64,000 nucleotides of DNA from Fonsecaea monophora (lineage: Eukaryota > Ascomycota > Eurotiomycetes > Chaetothyriales > Herpotrichiellaceae), in NCBI RefSeq assembly GCF_001642475.1, contig NW_019174044.1, positions 1 through 64,000 on the forward strand. The letters are read 5' to 3'. A program made the position numbers and the translations under genes. Under the pieces are notes generated by a model. That model saw only the letters and a list, made by a program, of their open reading frames with translations. It was not told the DNA's origin and ran no database searches. This document shows, piece by piece, positions 45,017 through 56,561 of the stretch (positions within the stretch are counted from its first letter, which is position 1; every line of letters starts with the position of its first letter).

Positions 45017-45754
45017 TTATCGTTGATCACTCCTGCGATCTCGAGCCTGTTTCCGATTTCTGGCCTTTTCCTTTGATCGTGTCTCTTTCCGTTCCGCCTT
45101 GCTCTCATATCGAAAGTTTCTCTTCTTTCGCTTCTTAATGTCCTTTGGCCGGCTTGTTGTCCATGGGCTTTTCTGCTTATTGTCCAGACCACTTCCCAAA
45201 CCTTCAGGAGAATCTCCAATGAATTGCTGGGAACGCTGGTCCTGGTTCTGTTCCGCCTTGGACAGTCCTTCTTTGGAAACATCCATCGCCTCAACAGTCA
45301 CTGTGGTGTACTTCTCTTCATCGATATATTCCGTCTCGTGACGTAGCGGAACGGGTTCCGAATCTGAAATACCGCTCCATTCTTCTTCTGAGCTCTGTTC
45401 ACGCTCCTCATCTTCCTCGTCATGATCAGACGGCGGTCTCAACAAAGCGTTGACTTCCTGCACGTGTCTTTCAAGGTCGGCTCTCCGCTGTTCTCGCAGC
45501 TGGTAGACCGTCAGCACCGCAAAATATATATATATATATATATAAACGGTTCGATGAAGAGGAAACCTCACCTTCTTCCGTTCCTCGATCCTTTCTGCTC
45601 TTGCTCTCCGCTCGGCGGCCTCCTGTGCCTGCTTTGCCCTCTGCAACTTGCGCTTGTGGAATCCAGTCAGGAAATCGTGGCGCGCAGTCGGGTCAAATTT
45701 GATTTCTTCGATAACAGTGGGCTCTACCCGTCGACGCTTCGTTGGCGGAGGCAT
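45017..45754 (-). CDS. RRP17: Ribosome biogenesis protein Rrp17 (nucleolar protein 12)
   Basis: Nucleolar factor linked to 5' end trimming of 5.8S/25S rRNA precursors. Exons 45572-45754 and 45017-45499 give 221 residues. The N-terminus PPTKRRRVEPTVIEEIKFDPTARHDFLTGFHKRKLQRAK is the family signature, followed by a long basic helix (ERRARAERIEERKKLREQRR). The middle is acidic (DHDEEDEEREQSSEEEW), and the C-terminus is very basic (DIKKRKKRNFRYESKAERK). The 72-base intron (GTGAGG ... CTACCAG) has no stop and is a multiple of three. If retained it would insert 24 residues containing a Tyr-Ile repeat; that insertion breaks the basic helix, so splicing is taken as the normal state. Confidence 0.88.
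   Translation of the reverse strand: MPPPTKRRRVEPTVIEEIKFDPTARHDFLTGFHKRKLQRAKQAQEAAERRARAERIEERKKVRFPLHRTVYIYIYIYFAVLTVYQLREQRRADLERHVQEVNALLRPPSDHDEEDEEREQSSEEEWSGISDSEPVPLRHETEYIDEEKYTTVTVEAMDVSKEGLSKAEQNQDQRSQQFIGDSPEGLGSGLDNKQKSPWTTSRPKDIKKRKKRNFRYESKAERKETRSKEKARNRKQARDRRSDQR
45524..45544. repeat. (TA)10 microsatellite inside the RRP17 intron
   Basis: An AT/TA run within the 72-base intron of RRP17. Slippage by one unit would end the divisibility by three noted for this intron. Confidence 0.9.
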
Positions 45755-46721
45755 TGCATGCGCGTAGAGATGCCTCTTGATATTACTTTTTCATTCCTGT
45801 GCCGAGTACTTGCAAAAAGTCACAGCCTCGCTGGCCCAAAAATCGTCGCCAAACATGTCAAACCTGCCAAGGGTGGACCCGCTCAGAAACCGCCGACAAG
45901 GCTCGAAGAAAGCTGAGGGTATCACCCGCTATGCGTGTGACTTTTGTCTCTACCTCTTGTATTAGAGAATGCGACGTGGCAGGGGCCACTTCATGAAGCA
46001 TCCTCGATACCCCCACCTGGATAATCGACAATGTTCTAGGAGATTACCAGAGCGTGGTATATGTGGATGCTGTTTGCTATGGTAGAAAGGGGTGAAGCGC
46101 CACGAAAAGTATGCTATCAAAGTATGATTACTTTGTCTTGTGCTCAAGCATGCAGCGCACACATCTCTACTTTTAGAGCGGGAAGATAGGTTTCGTCTGC
46201 TTCTACCATTTCATCGCTTTCTTTTGTGAAGCCTGTGAATGCTCCCTCTTGGGAACTGTCGCAAATAAAATCCCATTTTCCGCAAGCAAGCTGCCAGCTG
46301 CTCTCGGATTTGGCATAAGTCGTGATCTTTGACGGAGTGATCTGCTCCGGGACAGATCCTCGCTTTTCTCGTTCCTGATTCATGCTCGCAATCGTCTTTA
46401 GGAGTTTGCATCTTGTCTGCTATTTTCAAACTCGGTGTGTGTTGTGAGGTGTCCAATCACATAATTTCAACGGGTTGCAGCCTGGCATGTTGCTAACACC
46501 AACGTATGTAACTGTCGGGACCACAAAGATACCGAACATTCCGCATTTTGCCGGGTTTATTGCAGACCTTCTCTGTGCAGAAAAGGCGATGAGCACCTTT
46601 CATACCTCGAGTCCAAGCAACTTGAAACGGCAAAGCGGCCCAATTATCTCTTGGTTCTTTAACCATGGACGGGTGTAGGATTGCTTCCAACCCTTTGATG
46701 CTCTGGGTTGCACAGCCATAT
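45755..46721. other. Intergenic, RRP17 promoter and SMB1 3' flank
   Basis: Both neighbours are on the minus strand. Open frames under 85 codons are present but unconvincing. No RNA gene or repeat is recognised. Confidence 0.4.
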
Positions 46722-47642
46722 TCACCTTCCTCCGAATCCTGGGGGCGGGAAACCCCTTCCAGGGCCTGGTGGTCCGCCTTGAAAGCCCGGAGGCATACCT
46801 GCTGGCGGGCCACCGGGCGGTCCTCCAAACCCAGGGGGAGGCGCACCGAAGCCGGGAGGAGGTCCTCCTGGTGGTCCAGGTAGTCCACCTCTTCCAGCTC
46901 CAGCGAATCCAGGGGGTGGTGCTCCGCCTGGAAATCCCGCTGGTGGTTGCGGCGGGAATCCAATCGCTCCAGGTGGCACTCCTCCTGGAGGAGGCGGTCC
47001 GCCCATCCCCACGCCTGCTACAGGACCGCTCAACCCTACAGGAAGACCTCTGCCAGCCGGTCTCGAGATACCTGTACCAGCCTGAAGTGTTGCTGGGGCT
47101 CCTCCTGGAGCAGATTGCCCCAATCTAGCGCTGGGATCGGATGGAGGAGGTCCTTCAACCGAACAGCTCACGATATTTGTTCCTCTCAAAATCACAAGGC
47201 CCAAGGTTCGTTTCTCTTCGGTCTCGACACTCGCAGCTGCAGAGCCCGGGACGGCTGGCGCGGAGGATTTGGCTTGCTTGCGTTTAACTTTGCGGAATTC
47301 TTCGGTGTCTGCGAGGACGAGGTTCATGTGCTGTTACCAAAGATAGAATATCAGCAACTCAATCGCGCTGTGGGATGGGGTCAAGGGGAGTCCAATGTGG
47401 CTTCCAGGCGGAGAGCTTACTTTATCAAATGCAAGCATTTGACCAGTCATTTGACGGCCATCGTTCATGGTCACGCGCATGCGGTAGTTGATCTTGTTCA
47501 CTCTAGTCAGAAAGGGTGCTTCTTGATGTAACAGTGGGACAGGTCGGGTATACCAAGTTTTGCTACACACGGATTAGCCATCGCCCATAAAAGAAGAAAC
47601 AATGCTGTCAATAGTTACCATCTTCCCCTGCCTGTTCGCCAT
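46722..47642 (-). CDS. SMB1: Spliceosomal Sm protein B
   Basis: Core snRNP protein of the Sm ring on U1, U2, U4 and U5 RNAs. Four exons: 47619-47642, 47554-47562, 47421-47492 and 46722-47330, giving 237 residues. The second exon is only nine bases (CAAAACTTG), coding Gln-Asn-Leu. It joins MANRQGKM to INYRMRV to make KMQNLINYRMRV, the conserved start of fungal SmB. Both flanking introns have branch-like sites (CTAAT and CTGAC). The Sm1 motif ([26 protein letters not shown]) and the Sm2 motif ([13 protein letters not shown]) are complete. The C-terminal ~120 residues form the Pro/Gly-rich tail ([12 protein letters not shown]), with a few GR dipeptides that may be methylated. It is divergent from RPL11 across 446 bases. 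Confidence 0.92.
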
Positions 47643-48088
47643 CTTGCCTAACGATGCGCACGAAAGCGACTTCGCCTTCGTTCAGCGTCGACGTACAGAT
47701 TGCCTCGCTTGTGCCTCAAAAATAGGATCCGTGCGAAGTTTAGAGCCGCAGCCCAACTGCACGTGCCAGACGATGGCTGTAGCACTTCTGCAGAAGAAGA
47801 AGCGAAGCAGGCTCGAACTGGTTGTATCTTTATGTGGCTCTTTATACGAGTAGTTGATCCTGGTTGCCCTGGTCGCGAGACTTCGAAAATTGGTGCCGCA
47901 GCTCCAAATCCAGTCTAGTTCGGTTTTATTGTCCTTGGCAGTGCCAAGCCACAACCCCGGACGCACCAACGCAGAATTTCGAACACCCGTCAATTGGATC
48001 CTCTTGCTTTTTCTCAACTACCTGCACCACAAACCCCTCGAAATTTGTACTCTGTCGCAATCGTTAACACCACCATTTTCTGACAAAA
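47643..48088. promoter_or_regulatory. Bidirectional promoter of SMB1 and RPL11
   Basis: 446 bases separating a splicing-factor gene (minus) from a ribosomal protein gene (plus). The last ~100 bases before 48089 are a CA/CT-rich leader. No particular site is assigned. Confidence 0.5.
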
Positions 48089-48674
48089 ATGGCGGAAGGC
48101 AACGACAAGAGCTCAAACCCCATGCGGGATCTGCGCATCGACAAGCTGGTGCTGAACATTTCCGTCGGAGAGTCTGGTGATCGTCTCACCCGTGCTGCAA
48201 AGGTGTTGGAACAACTGTCGGGTCAAACTCCTGTCTACAGTATGCTTCATATCCCCGGTCGCACTTCTCTACCCTCGTGCTGACACAATCTGTCCAGGCA
48301 AAGCGCGCTACACTGTTCGTTCTTTCGGTATCCGCCGTAACGAAAAGATCGCCGTCCATGTCACCGTCCGCGGGCCTAAAGCCGAAGAAATCCTCGAACG
48401 CGGCCTGAAAGTCAAGGAATACGAACTCAGGAAGAAGAACTTCAGCGAAACCGGGAACTTCGGGTTCGGTATCTCGGAGCACATTGATCTGGGGATCAAG
48501 TACGATCCGGCGATTGGTATTTACGGAATGGATTTCTACTGCTGCATGGGCAGACCCGGTGCCAGAGTTGCTCGGAGACGACGCTGCAAGAGCAAGGTTG
48601 GACGCAGCCACCAAGTTTCCAAGGATGATTCGATCAAGTGGTTCAAGACGAGATTCGAGGGGATTGTGCGGTAG
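48089..48674 (+). CDS. RPL11: 60S ribosomal protein L11 (uL5)
   Basis: Central protuberance protein that contacts 5S rRNA. Exons 48089-48239 and 48298-48674 give 175 residues, matching the 174-176 residues usual for the family. The start reads [34 protein letters not shown] and the join gives [30 protein letters not shown]. The C-terminal half includes [24 protein letters not shown] and the basic [13 protein letters not shown] segment. The 58-base intron uses GTATGC and TGTCCAG. Strong, C-rich codon use fits a highly expressed gene. The start lies directly after TGACAAAA, a good fungal context. Confidence 0.97.
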
Positions 48675-49551
48675 AGCACTAGGGAGAGAAAGCGTATCGG
48701 CCACCCACTCAAGAGTCCAAAAAATGGTCAACCTGAGGTGGAGATATGCTCTGTCTCACAGAGGCAAGGAGTGTCCGAGTCCTCACCCGCCGTCGTTACA
48801 CATGGAGCAGACGGCTGGAGCCGGCTGTTAACATCATCCAGCCTGGAAAACCTGACCCTCTCTGATGTGGAATCAACAAGTCCAACCAGACCCGACAGTA
48901 TCATCAAAGACAAAACTCCCGAACAGCTTTACACGAAGGGGTTTGGTTCAACTTACTTCATAGCATTGCTGGAATGAGAAAGATTCATCATCAATATCTC
49001 GTGACATTCCTCGTCTTTCCTGCATCTTGTCAGCTTTCCAACCATATCTAATCACCTTGGAAGGCGTCCATCTCAAGTTTGAGAGATCTCTTCTCATGAC
49101 ACTAATGTTTCCTGTCGCGTCCCCCTGTGAGCTCATTGCCTGTCGGTCTGGTGTGATATAATGTTCCCGAAATAACACACGGTTGCCGCGTACGCAAAGA
49201 GAGAGGTAATGCTGACGAGTCAAAACTCGGACAAAAGCAAGAAAGGAAACTTAGCACTGAATCGGCACAAAGGGTGTGATATTGCTTCATTACAAGAAAG
49301 CCAGTGTTCAAATCGAAGAGCAGGGCTCGGTTAATTGCTGCTCTCAACCCTTCCTGAGTCAGATAGTCAAGAAAGATACCCCAGCGCCGTGCTATATGCG
49401 TTGTAACACATGTTGTAAGACATCCCCATCATAAATTTCATGATCATATTTTGAATGACAGATCCTTGTTGCCCAATCTTAACGGACATGTCCAAAGCAC
49501 ACCATCCTCCTTTCATGTATAGCATACTTTATTTTGAAGAGCGCCCATGGG
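48675..49551. other. Convergent 3' flanks
   Basis: Between the stops of RPL11 (plus) and the PPxY membrane protein gene (minus). A short open frame directly downstream of RPL11 (48738-48977) has no support. Nothing else is recognised. Confidence 0.4.
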
Positions 49552-51094
49552 TTACACCCTTGATTGCTCAGATCCTGTCGTTACCTCAGGCGAGTGCGAG
49601 GCCGACGTGGGTCCATTATTGGGAACAGGCGCGGCTTGGGCATCTGGCGACACAGGTGTATTAGGCTCCGTGGCTCCAGACACACTGATCCTAGGAAGAT
49701 TGAGCTGGGGGAGTCGAGGAGCAATGCTTGCATTTGTAGGGCCTCTTGACAGAACGCCCGCAGCTCGACTGGCATTGCTTGCTGCGCGACGAGCGACGGC
49801 AGCTTCGTATGAAGGAGCGTCACCCCACTCCAGAAACTCGTAGTCGGGCGGCCGACCTTCATCGCCAATGTCTGAAGGTAGTGGAATGCGTGATTCCCCA
49901 ATGTCGTCCGATCCAGTGCTTTCATCAGGCGTGAATCTGTTGGCGGTCGGTGAAGAGTTGGACGTACCGCCGCTTTGGGGCTCGTCACTTTGGCGTCGAT
50001 TGCTGTCGTCCGGAATGGTCGATCCAGGTGTTTGCTGAGGTTCCATATCAGACCCCATTGTTGACACACTGACCGCACTGATCGAACGCTCTCGGCTATG
50101 CATTGATGTAGCATCCGAAAGGAGACGGAGCCGTCCCTCGGTCTCGCCCATCGGGGCTGCTCCACTCAACAGCCCACCTCGCTCAGAATCGTTGCTGTTT
50201 GCTCGGATCCGGGTACCGTCATGGCGTACTTCTCCCAGCGAAGCATATGCGACGCTTGAGACCCTTCGTTCCCGTCCGCGAGACTGATGTTCAGCAATTA
50301 AAGTGGCAGCAGAGACACTCACACCGCCATTGACGGAGGTAGTACTCTCATTCGCACGCTGGCGAGATTCTCGCCTCAACTGCTCTAATCGAGCTGTGTC
50401 TCCTCTCTCGCGAGCTTCTCGTCGTTCCCGTCTGCGTTCCTCCCGTTCCGCAATTTCGCGGCGGCGTGCCACTCGGATTTGGTATAATGATTCCATCTGG
50501 TCTTCTCGACGTGTTTCTTCCTCGTCCGCCGTCTCCGGGAATTCAACCACTGTGTCCATACCACCTCTTTCACCTTCCCGCCCGATTACTTGTTCACTGT
50601 CTTTTGGCGTTCTTGAATAAGCCGGGAGTGTTATGACGCTGCGCACACTGGTGTTGCGATCGACTCCTGCCCCAGCTCCTGCCCCGTCACCGATCTCATT
50701 GCCATTGTAAGCCGTGTTCGTGGATGAAAGATCTCGGTTCCGGACGGCCTTGTATTTTCCGCCGGGTTGCCAGCTCTGCCATTTGCTCTTCAAAAATTTC
50801 GTGGGAATGTATTTGGGCCTCTTGCCTTGTACTCTCCACCTCCGCAGCATTGTGTAAAAGATCACACATGCAATGAGGAAGAGAACGACACCAGCAACGA
50901 TCTGAAGCCATCAGAATTTGTTCTGCAGTGAAAGGTTTAGAATGAATACTTACGCCTACTATAACAGCATTCCCACCCATCCCTCCGCCTCCGCCCCCAC
51001 CTCCGCCATCGTTCGGTGGTCCCTGTCTCGAGTATAATCGATTCGAATGCATATTGCGTTTGTCCAGCGCTTGTATAGGTATTGTGACCGCCAT
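49552..51094 (-). CDS. Single-pass membrane protein with a PPxY motif, function unknown
   Basis: Exons 50954-51094 and 49552-50901 give 496 residues. The intron (GTAAGT ... GCTTCAG) lies inside the transmembrane codons, and splicing restores one span, NAVIVGIVAGVVLFLIACVIF, at about residues 42-63. The ~40-residue N-terminus ends in a Gly run and has no classical signal peptide, so a type III (N-out) topology is likely. Immediately after the span is a basic YTMLRRWR stretch. Then come a highly charged Arg/Glu helix (EIAEREERRRERREARERG) and a long Ser/Pro-rich disordered tail. A PPDY motif (GRPPDYEFLEW), with a nearby APSY, would bind WW domains of Rsp5-type ubiquitin ligases. This architecture (one span, PPxY tail) is that of vacuolar or endosomal Rsp5 adaptors; the assignment is inference. 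Confidence 0.72.
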
Positions 51095-52237
51095 AGCAGC
51101 GACTAGTGGCAGGCAAAATCGGAGTTTGTGGATGTTGTCGTGGAAGCTTCGTTATCGTGACATCTGATCAAGGTGGTAAAGATGGATACAGGATTCGTAA
51201 TATGGCAGATTCGTACAAGCTGTCAAGCGGAGATTTTTCTCGTAGAGAGATTTGTGACTGTTAGTACAACAATGACTGCAGAGACTCAGATCCAGAGACA
51301 ATTGATTCAGGCATAGGTATGCCTACAAGTACACGAAGTTTGCGGTAAGACTTGCTGAAGTTTCTTAGCAGTGGCAGTGGGCGGCCTCGAGGAACCTTTG
51401 CAGTTGGCAGAATCAGGTGTAGAAAAGTAGCGCATGCCGTCAGCCTCCAGCGGCGGAGCTTAGTAGCAGGTTTATCCATCTTCACCCAGGGCCTGGCAAG
51501 GGCGGATTGGTCCGGCTTCACCCCAGGGCCAGCAGTGGGTCACAGTAGCTTGGATAGGCGGTAGGTTGTGGCTCGTCGGGGCCTGTGAAGGCTAAGAGAT
51601 GCTGAGACACACAGCCAGGCTCCGCCCACCAGCACTGGCAGTGTTCGCGTAATCCCCCGTCCAGCCAAAGACGCTTCCGTTCTACGGGGTTGTACCGAGT
51701 ACAAGTAAACTGTCCATGCGAGAAGCCTCGCAGAATCAAACCTCAAATACTATACCTGTAGGTATAACAACACTGGGATTTTTGTCAAAAATCTGAAGGT
51801 CATGGGGAATTTGTCGCATGGAGCTCCGCTTAGTGACGAGTCGGCTCCAGTGGACCATCTCACTCGAGGTCATCTTTCCCCGCAACGATGTACCTATTGC
51901 ATATCTCCCTATACAGAACCTTGAGCAAATTGTTTTATCAGGGGCAAATTATAATCTACAGCGTTGGACCATGTTTACTGCTCGCCGCCAAACGTATGGA
52001 AATAGCAAGGCTGTCAATCGACGCTGAATCGTAGCGACGAGGCTGAAACTACGATAAACAGCATAACGGGCGTCGGTTATGTTGCCTGTTTTAGATGCTC
52101 CGCCCTTTCCCTTTCCAGAACTGCCACAACAAACACAAATCTCGACGCACATGGCTTTCCGCTCTCAAAGGCTCGACTCTCCAAATCTATCCTCGATTGA
52201 TCCAGTATCTTAATCCCGACATTCCACACAATTAGCA
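51095..52237. other. Divergent intergenic region
   Basis: Between the start of the PPxY membrane protein (minus) and the Cep57-like gene (plus). Short open frames only; no feature recognised. Confidence 0.4.
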
Positions 52238-53619
52238 ATGGCCCCTTCGAGGTTTGATCACGGCACAATGAATACAAACTATAGCAGCATTCATTCTCAC
52301 GAGGCTTTCATTGGGGACTACCAGGTAGGCGACCTGCATGTATATTTGGTTAGAACGTCCTAATCATTCTTCAGGTCATGTACACTCCTGGTTCAACTTC
52401 TCCACAGTTCGATCGTGTCAAGAAGTCTACTCGCTTCAGTCGGGCCGCTTCGTCCAAATCCCAGAACCCCAGCCAGTCCTTCATGCTGCCTGCCAACATA
52501 CCCAACACCTCTCAGATTATGCCGGACCACGGTTCTCTGCCTAATGTCCAGATCAACTACACCATTCCGGCCGATGAGAAACAGATTGTGGCCTCTTTGC
52601 GCACCCTCCAACGTGATCTCAATGAAGCAATGCAAACCATAAACTCGCTCACCCGTGAACGTGACGACGCCCTCCTTGAGCTTAGATTGCTCCGAGCTGC
52701 CTCCAAAAAACAGAACACGCCGGCAAAGAAGAGCAAGACGGCCTCACGCGTCGAGGAAGAACTGTTTGATATAAGCAGATCTATGTCGACCTCACCTAGA
52801 TCTCCTGTTCGCCGGACTTCTATGAAAGACACTGCTGCAGACTCTAAAGATGCGCCAAAGACTACTAACTCGGATGACGCCCGAGTGCTCTCTCCTGTTG
52901 TCAACCGAGCAATATCCCCAATCTCAGAAAAGCGGCCGACAACCAAGATAGATGGAATCGCTAAGAGCAAGTCTCATTCCTATCAGCGACCCACTGTCCA
53001 TGACACAGAAAACAGCGTCATTGAAGACCCCACTGCCGCGTCAAATACCTCACGCCGACGCCGTCGCCCATCCCTCGATGAAAACATGACTTCGGCATAC
53101 ATCTTGCCCGACATCACAGTGAGCCAACCCGTGAGGCCGACAAGAGTCCAAGTTTCACAAGAGGCCCAAAGCGTTCTGCATCGTCATGGTGACCCTGAAC
53201 ATATTGGTAATTGTACCGTGTGTCAACGACTCATAGCAAGAAGACCAAAACAAGCTACCCACGCCACACGTTCAACGTCTGTCGCCGCTGCCGAAAAGAC
53301 TGATTTCACGGCACAAATTACCCAGCTAATGAAGAACGCAATGCTAGAGGAACCAACTCTACGTCCGAAGATCAACCCATGGCATGCGCTTGCCAATGTC
53401 AAGAAACTTCTGATGGACCAATTCGAAGAGGCAAAAGCCAAGCATGCTCAGGCATGGGAGAAGTACGATGCTATTGAGGCACCTATGAACAGCAAGAAGC
53501 ATGCTGCTGCAAGCCAAGATTTGTTCTACTGGTCCAAAAATATGGAAGAATGCCGCATCAACTTGGATCAGCTGAGAGACGTGGAGGAGGGAATGAAGGA
53601 GCAAGAAAATGGGATATGA
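52238..53619 (+). CDS. Cep57/Ppc89-like microtubule-organising protein
   Basis: Exons 52238-52324 and 52375-53619 give 443 residues. A coiled coil follows the N-terminal ~75 residues (QIVASLRTLQRDLNEAMQTINSLTRERDDALLELRLL). Next comes a Ser/Pro-rich disordered section with several SP/TP sites. A HIGNCTVCQRL segment with paired Cys may bind zinc. The C-terminal ~85 residues (RPKINPWHALANVKKLLMDQFEEAK ... LRDVEEGM) have the spacing of the Cep57 microtubule-binding domain, in which RPS..P..AL is followed by long helices and a DVVEGM-like end. In fission yeast the related Ppc89 anchors the septation network at the spindle pole body. I am fairly sure of the domain, less of the orthology. The intron uses GTAGGC ... 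TTCTTCAG. Confidence 0.72.
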
Positions 53620-54156
53620 ACATCGTTGCCAGAAATTGACAGAGCTGGCAAATTGGAGTTGTGGATGTACCTCACGAGAGCCTGATGATAAGAGAGCCAA
53701 TATTTTGGCAAGACTGTGCTGTGCGAATATGTCAAAGAATTGCTTCTTGGTTCTATGGATTTGCTTGCTGGTATTGGAAAAGTCAAGACTTTGCAAGTCC
53801 TCATTTGGGAATGGAGTTGGGATGGTTAATGATTCGCTTGACACAACGACTGTGCATACGAATTTCGGACTCTGGGACAGGTTACGAAGCCTTGTTTTCC
53901 GTTGCAGACGTGATATGAATTGGAAATTCCGTTTCCGTGGTTGAGCAGCCCTTCTGAAAAACTCTTTTCCAATGCGTAGTAGGAATACGTGTCGCGAATG
54001 GTCAAGTCTCCATAAGAATCTATCATTCACATTTTGTTATTCGGTTCCATGATCGATGATGCGAAAACCACCCAATACAAGTAATCTTGTACTTGCTTTC
54101 GATCTGAAGTAGCAAGAAAGACCGTCATCTCAACCGCCTCGTGAGACGCTCTTTTA
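53620..54156. other. Convergent 3' flanks
   Basis: Between the stops of the Cep57-like gene (plus) and eIF3b (minus). No further feature is seen. Confidence 0.45.
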
Positions 54157-56561
54157 CTACACAACCTCCTCCGTTTCCTCAATCACCTCCTCGACCACTT
54201 CCTCCACAACCTTTTCGCCCTCTTCTTCGAGACTCCTGGTCTTTTGAAGAGCCAGCTCCTCGTCGGGATCCTTTAGGCCGAGCTCTTCTCTCTCCTGCCT
54301 CAACAACTCCTTCTCCCTCGCCACCCAGCTATACCACTCCATGTACAGCCTCCTCCTTGCGTCTATGACCGCCTGGTTTGCTCCTTCTTCCATCTCCTTG
54401 TCCAACTCGTCAAATTCTTTCGAGTATTCGCGCAGGTTGCGGCGGATCGTGCGCTGTTCTTCTTTGCTAAGAAGGGTAGGCGGCCGAGGCCGCCAGATCA
54501 GTTGCTTGAACTTCTCCGTGGGGTGTTCGGAGAGAGGGGCGCCGTAAAAGGTCCATAGACGCCAGCCGTTTTCCATCTAGTCGTCGTCATATTAGAATTC
54601 AGAACGCGGCTTTTGTACTTTGCCAATGGATGGGAGTGGGATCTCTTACCTGGTGAGTCCACATACTGGCACTCGTCGTGACATATCTACCCGTGGGATC
54701 CCAGTCCACATCCGTCATACCATAGTGATCCTCACTATTCATCAGCATGAGGTTCGCATTTAGATTGGCCGCAACGTCCTGCTCAGTCTTTTCGCCCTCG
54801 TAGTCCAGGTCATAAAAGTCGATGTCGGAATGCTGTTGCACGCTGACTGTGGCAACGACTACGAATCGACCTTTTGGTGACCAGTAGATTCCATTGGAGT
54901 TTTTCTTATCGTACGTGCGTACAAGCTTGAACGCTCCCGTCCCGGGGCCTTTTATTTTCTCCGGGGCAAAGAACGAAACAGATGTCTTGGGAAGGACGTT
55001 GCTACCAGCGACTGCTTCGCCTGCGGTAATCAACACGAACCTATCGCCCTTAGGTTCCCATGCGAAATTGATGACAGTATCCTTGAGAGAGTCGACCACT
55101 TCGACCGGAACACCCTTTTCTCGGATTCGGAATATTTCAAGATTCGTCGCATTGGATTTCTTGGACTTTGAGTGGCGATCCACTTTGACACAAATGAACT
55201 TTCCTTCCGACTGCCAGTGAAGTTTTGCATCGGTGACATTGAAGAGGTTCCGGGTTCTCACAATTTCCTTCGAAGGAACGGACATCAACGCAACCTTCGC
55301 CGGGTTGGATCCTATCTCCGGGGTCCAAAAGCAGAGGAGTGATTCATATGTCTTGATACCCTCCCGTTGGGTTGTGGAGGGAGCCCATTCAAAATCCATG
55401 ATTCCTTCGGCCTTGACGGATGTCTTATCCAAGAGATTCATTCTGGGAAGTTCGTAGATGGAGATACTCTCATGAGGCTTCATCCTCGCGACGTACTTTT
55501 CATCGGCAGACCATTTAAATGCTGGCCACTGAACTTTTGCTTTTGGCGGGATTGCTGCCGCATCCGCGCCTGGGGGAGGCGTAAGATCGTGCGCGACAAA
55601 GGATCGAAGTGGTTTACCCGTCGTGATGTCCCAGATGACGATGTGCTTGCCTTCTTCGTCAATGGAAAGAGGCCCTTTGCCCTCTTCGACGGTGATGGGC
55701 TGATTGGACCATGTTGTCAAGTATGATTCTCCAGGCGAGAACTCGATCAAGCTGACAAAAGGATGCGGGAATTGTCTGATTCTCTTGAAAGATGGACCAC
55801 CCCATAATTGAACACCTTGCTGATGGATAGAAGCAAGATACGTCCCGTGGGGTGACCAAGAAACGAAAAGTTGTGTCCAGTGTTTGCGGTCGACGATGGG
55901 CTCAGGAGGTTCCTTCTTATTGTTCCAGAAAACCCCCACATTATCACCGCGGAACATGACGAATTGGTCTCGAGCTTGGGGATCAAAGAGCCATGACCTG
56001 AGATGTTCACGATCTGCAAACGGTTCGATCTCCGGTGGGACATATTCTTCATCTATCCGTCCTTCTCTGCCGTATTTTTCAATGTCTGTGAGCTTGTTAA
56101 CTGCTAGAGTGTGTCTTTTGTCCAGGGCTGTTCCGTGGAGTTGTTTGGTGGCTGCGATGGCTTGTTCAGGTGTTTGATACTCGACAAAGGCAAAGCTGTG
56201 AGATCATCAGCGGGCTATACACAATTCAGAGATAGGAGGCGCACCCTTCGGACATTCCCTGGTCATTCATGGGCATGAATACCGACTCCTCGCCATCTTT
56301 TATGCGTCCAACGGAGTTGAGCCTCTTGAGCAAGAACTTGATGAGTTTGGATCTTTGCTCTTGATTCACGATCGGAAGGCCATCGATGACCTATCTTGTC
56401 AGTCTGATTTTGCGAATTTTTGTTGTAAGGGCACATACGACAAAAGTATCGAGGCCTTCTTCCATGCGCACATCATATCGTTCTTTCAGGTCACTGAAGT
56501 CGATATTGTCTACTTCATCTTCGAAGTCGTGGTCAGAGAGCTGGTCGAATCCTGGAGCCAT
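54157..56561 (-). CDS. PRT1: Translation initiation factor eIF3 subunit b (Prt1)
   Basis: Scaffold subunit of eIF3 on the 40S ribosome. Four exons (56439-56561, 56245-56390, 54650-56195, 54157-54576) give 744 residues, the usual size. The start reads [40 protein letters not shown], entering the RRM, which continues over the second junction at [14 protein letters not shown]. The propeller follows with [45 protein letters not shown] and [10 protein letters not shown], and the long helical C-terminus begins at [18 protein letters not shown]. The C-terminal tail is very acidic ([21 protein letters not shown]). All introns are 48-73 bases with normal ends. The gene is divergent from the SWIB protein gene, 528 bases away. 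Confidence 0.96.

Noticed and set aside
46769..47531. Plus-strand open frames of 119 and 194 codons over SMB1
   Set aside because: They are complementary to the Pro/Gly-rich tail and the introns of SmB and lack protein character.
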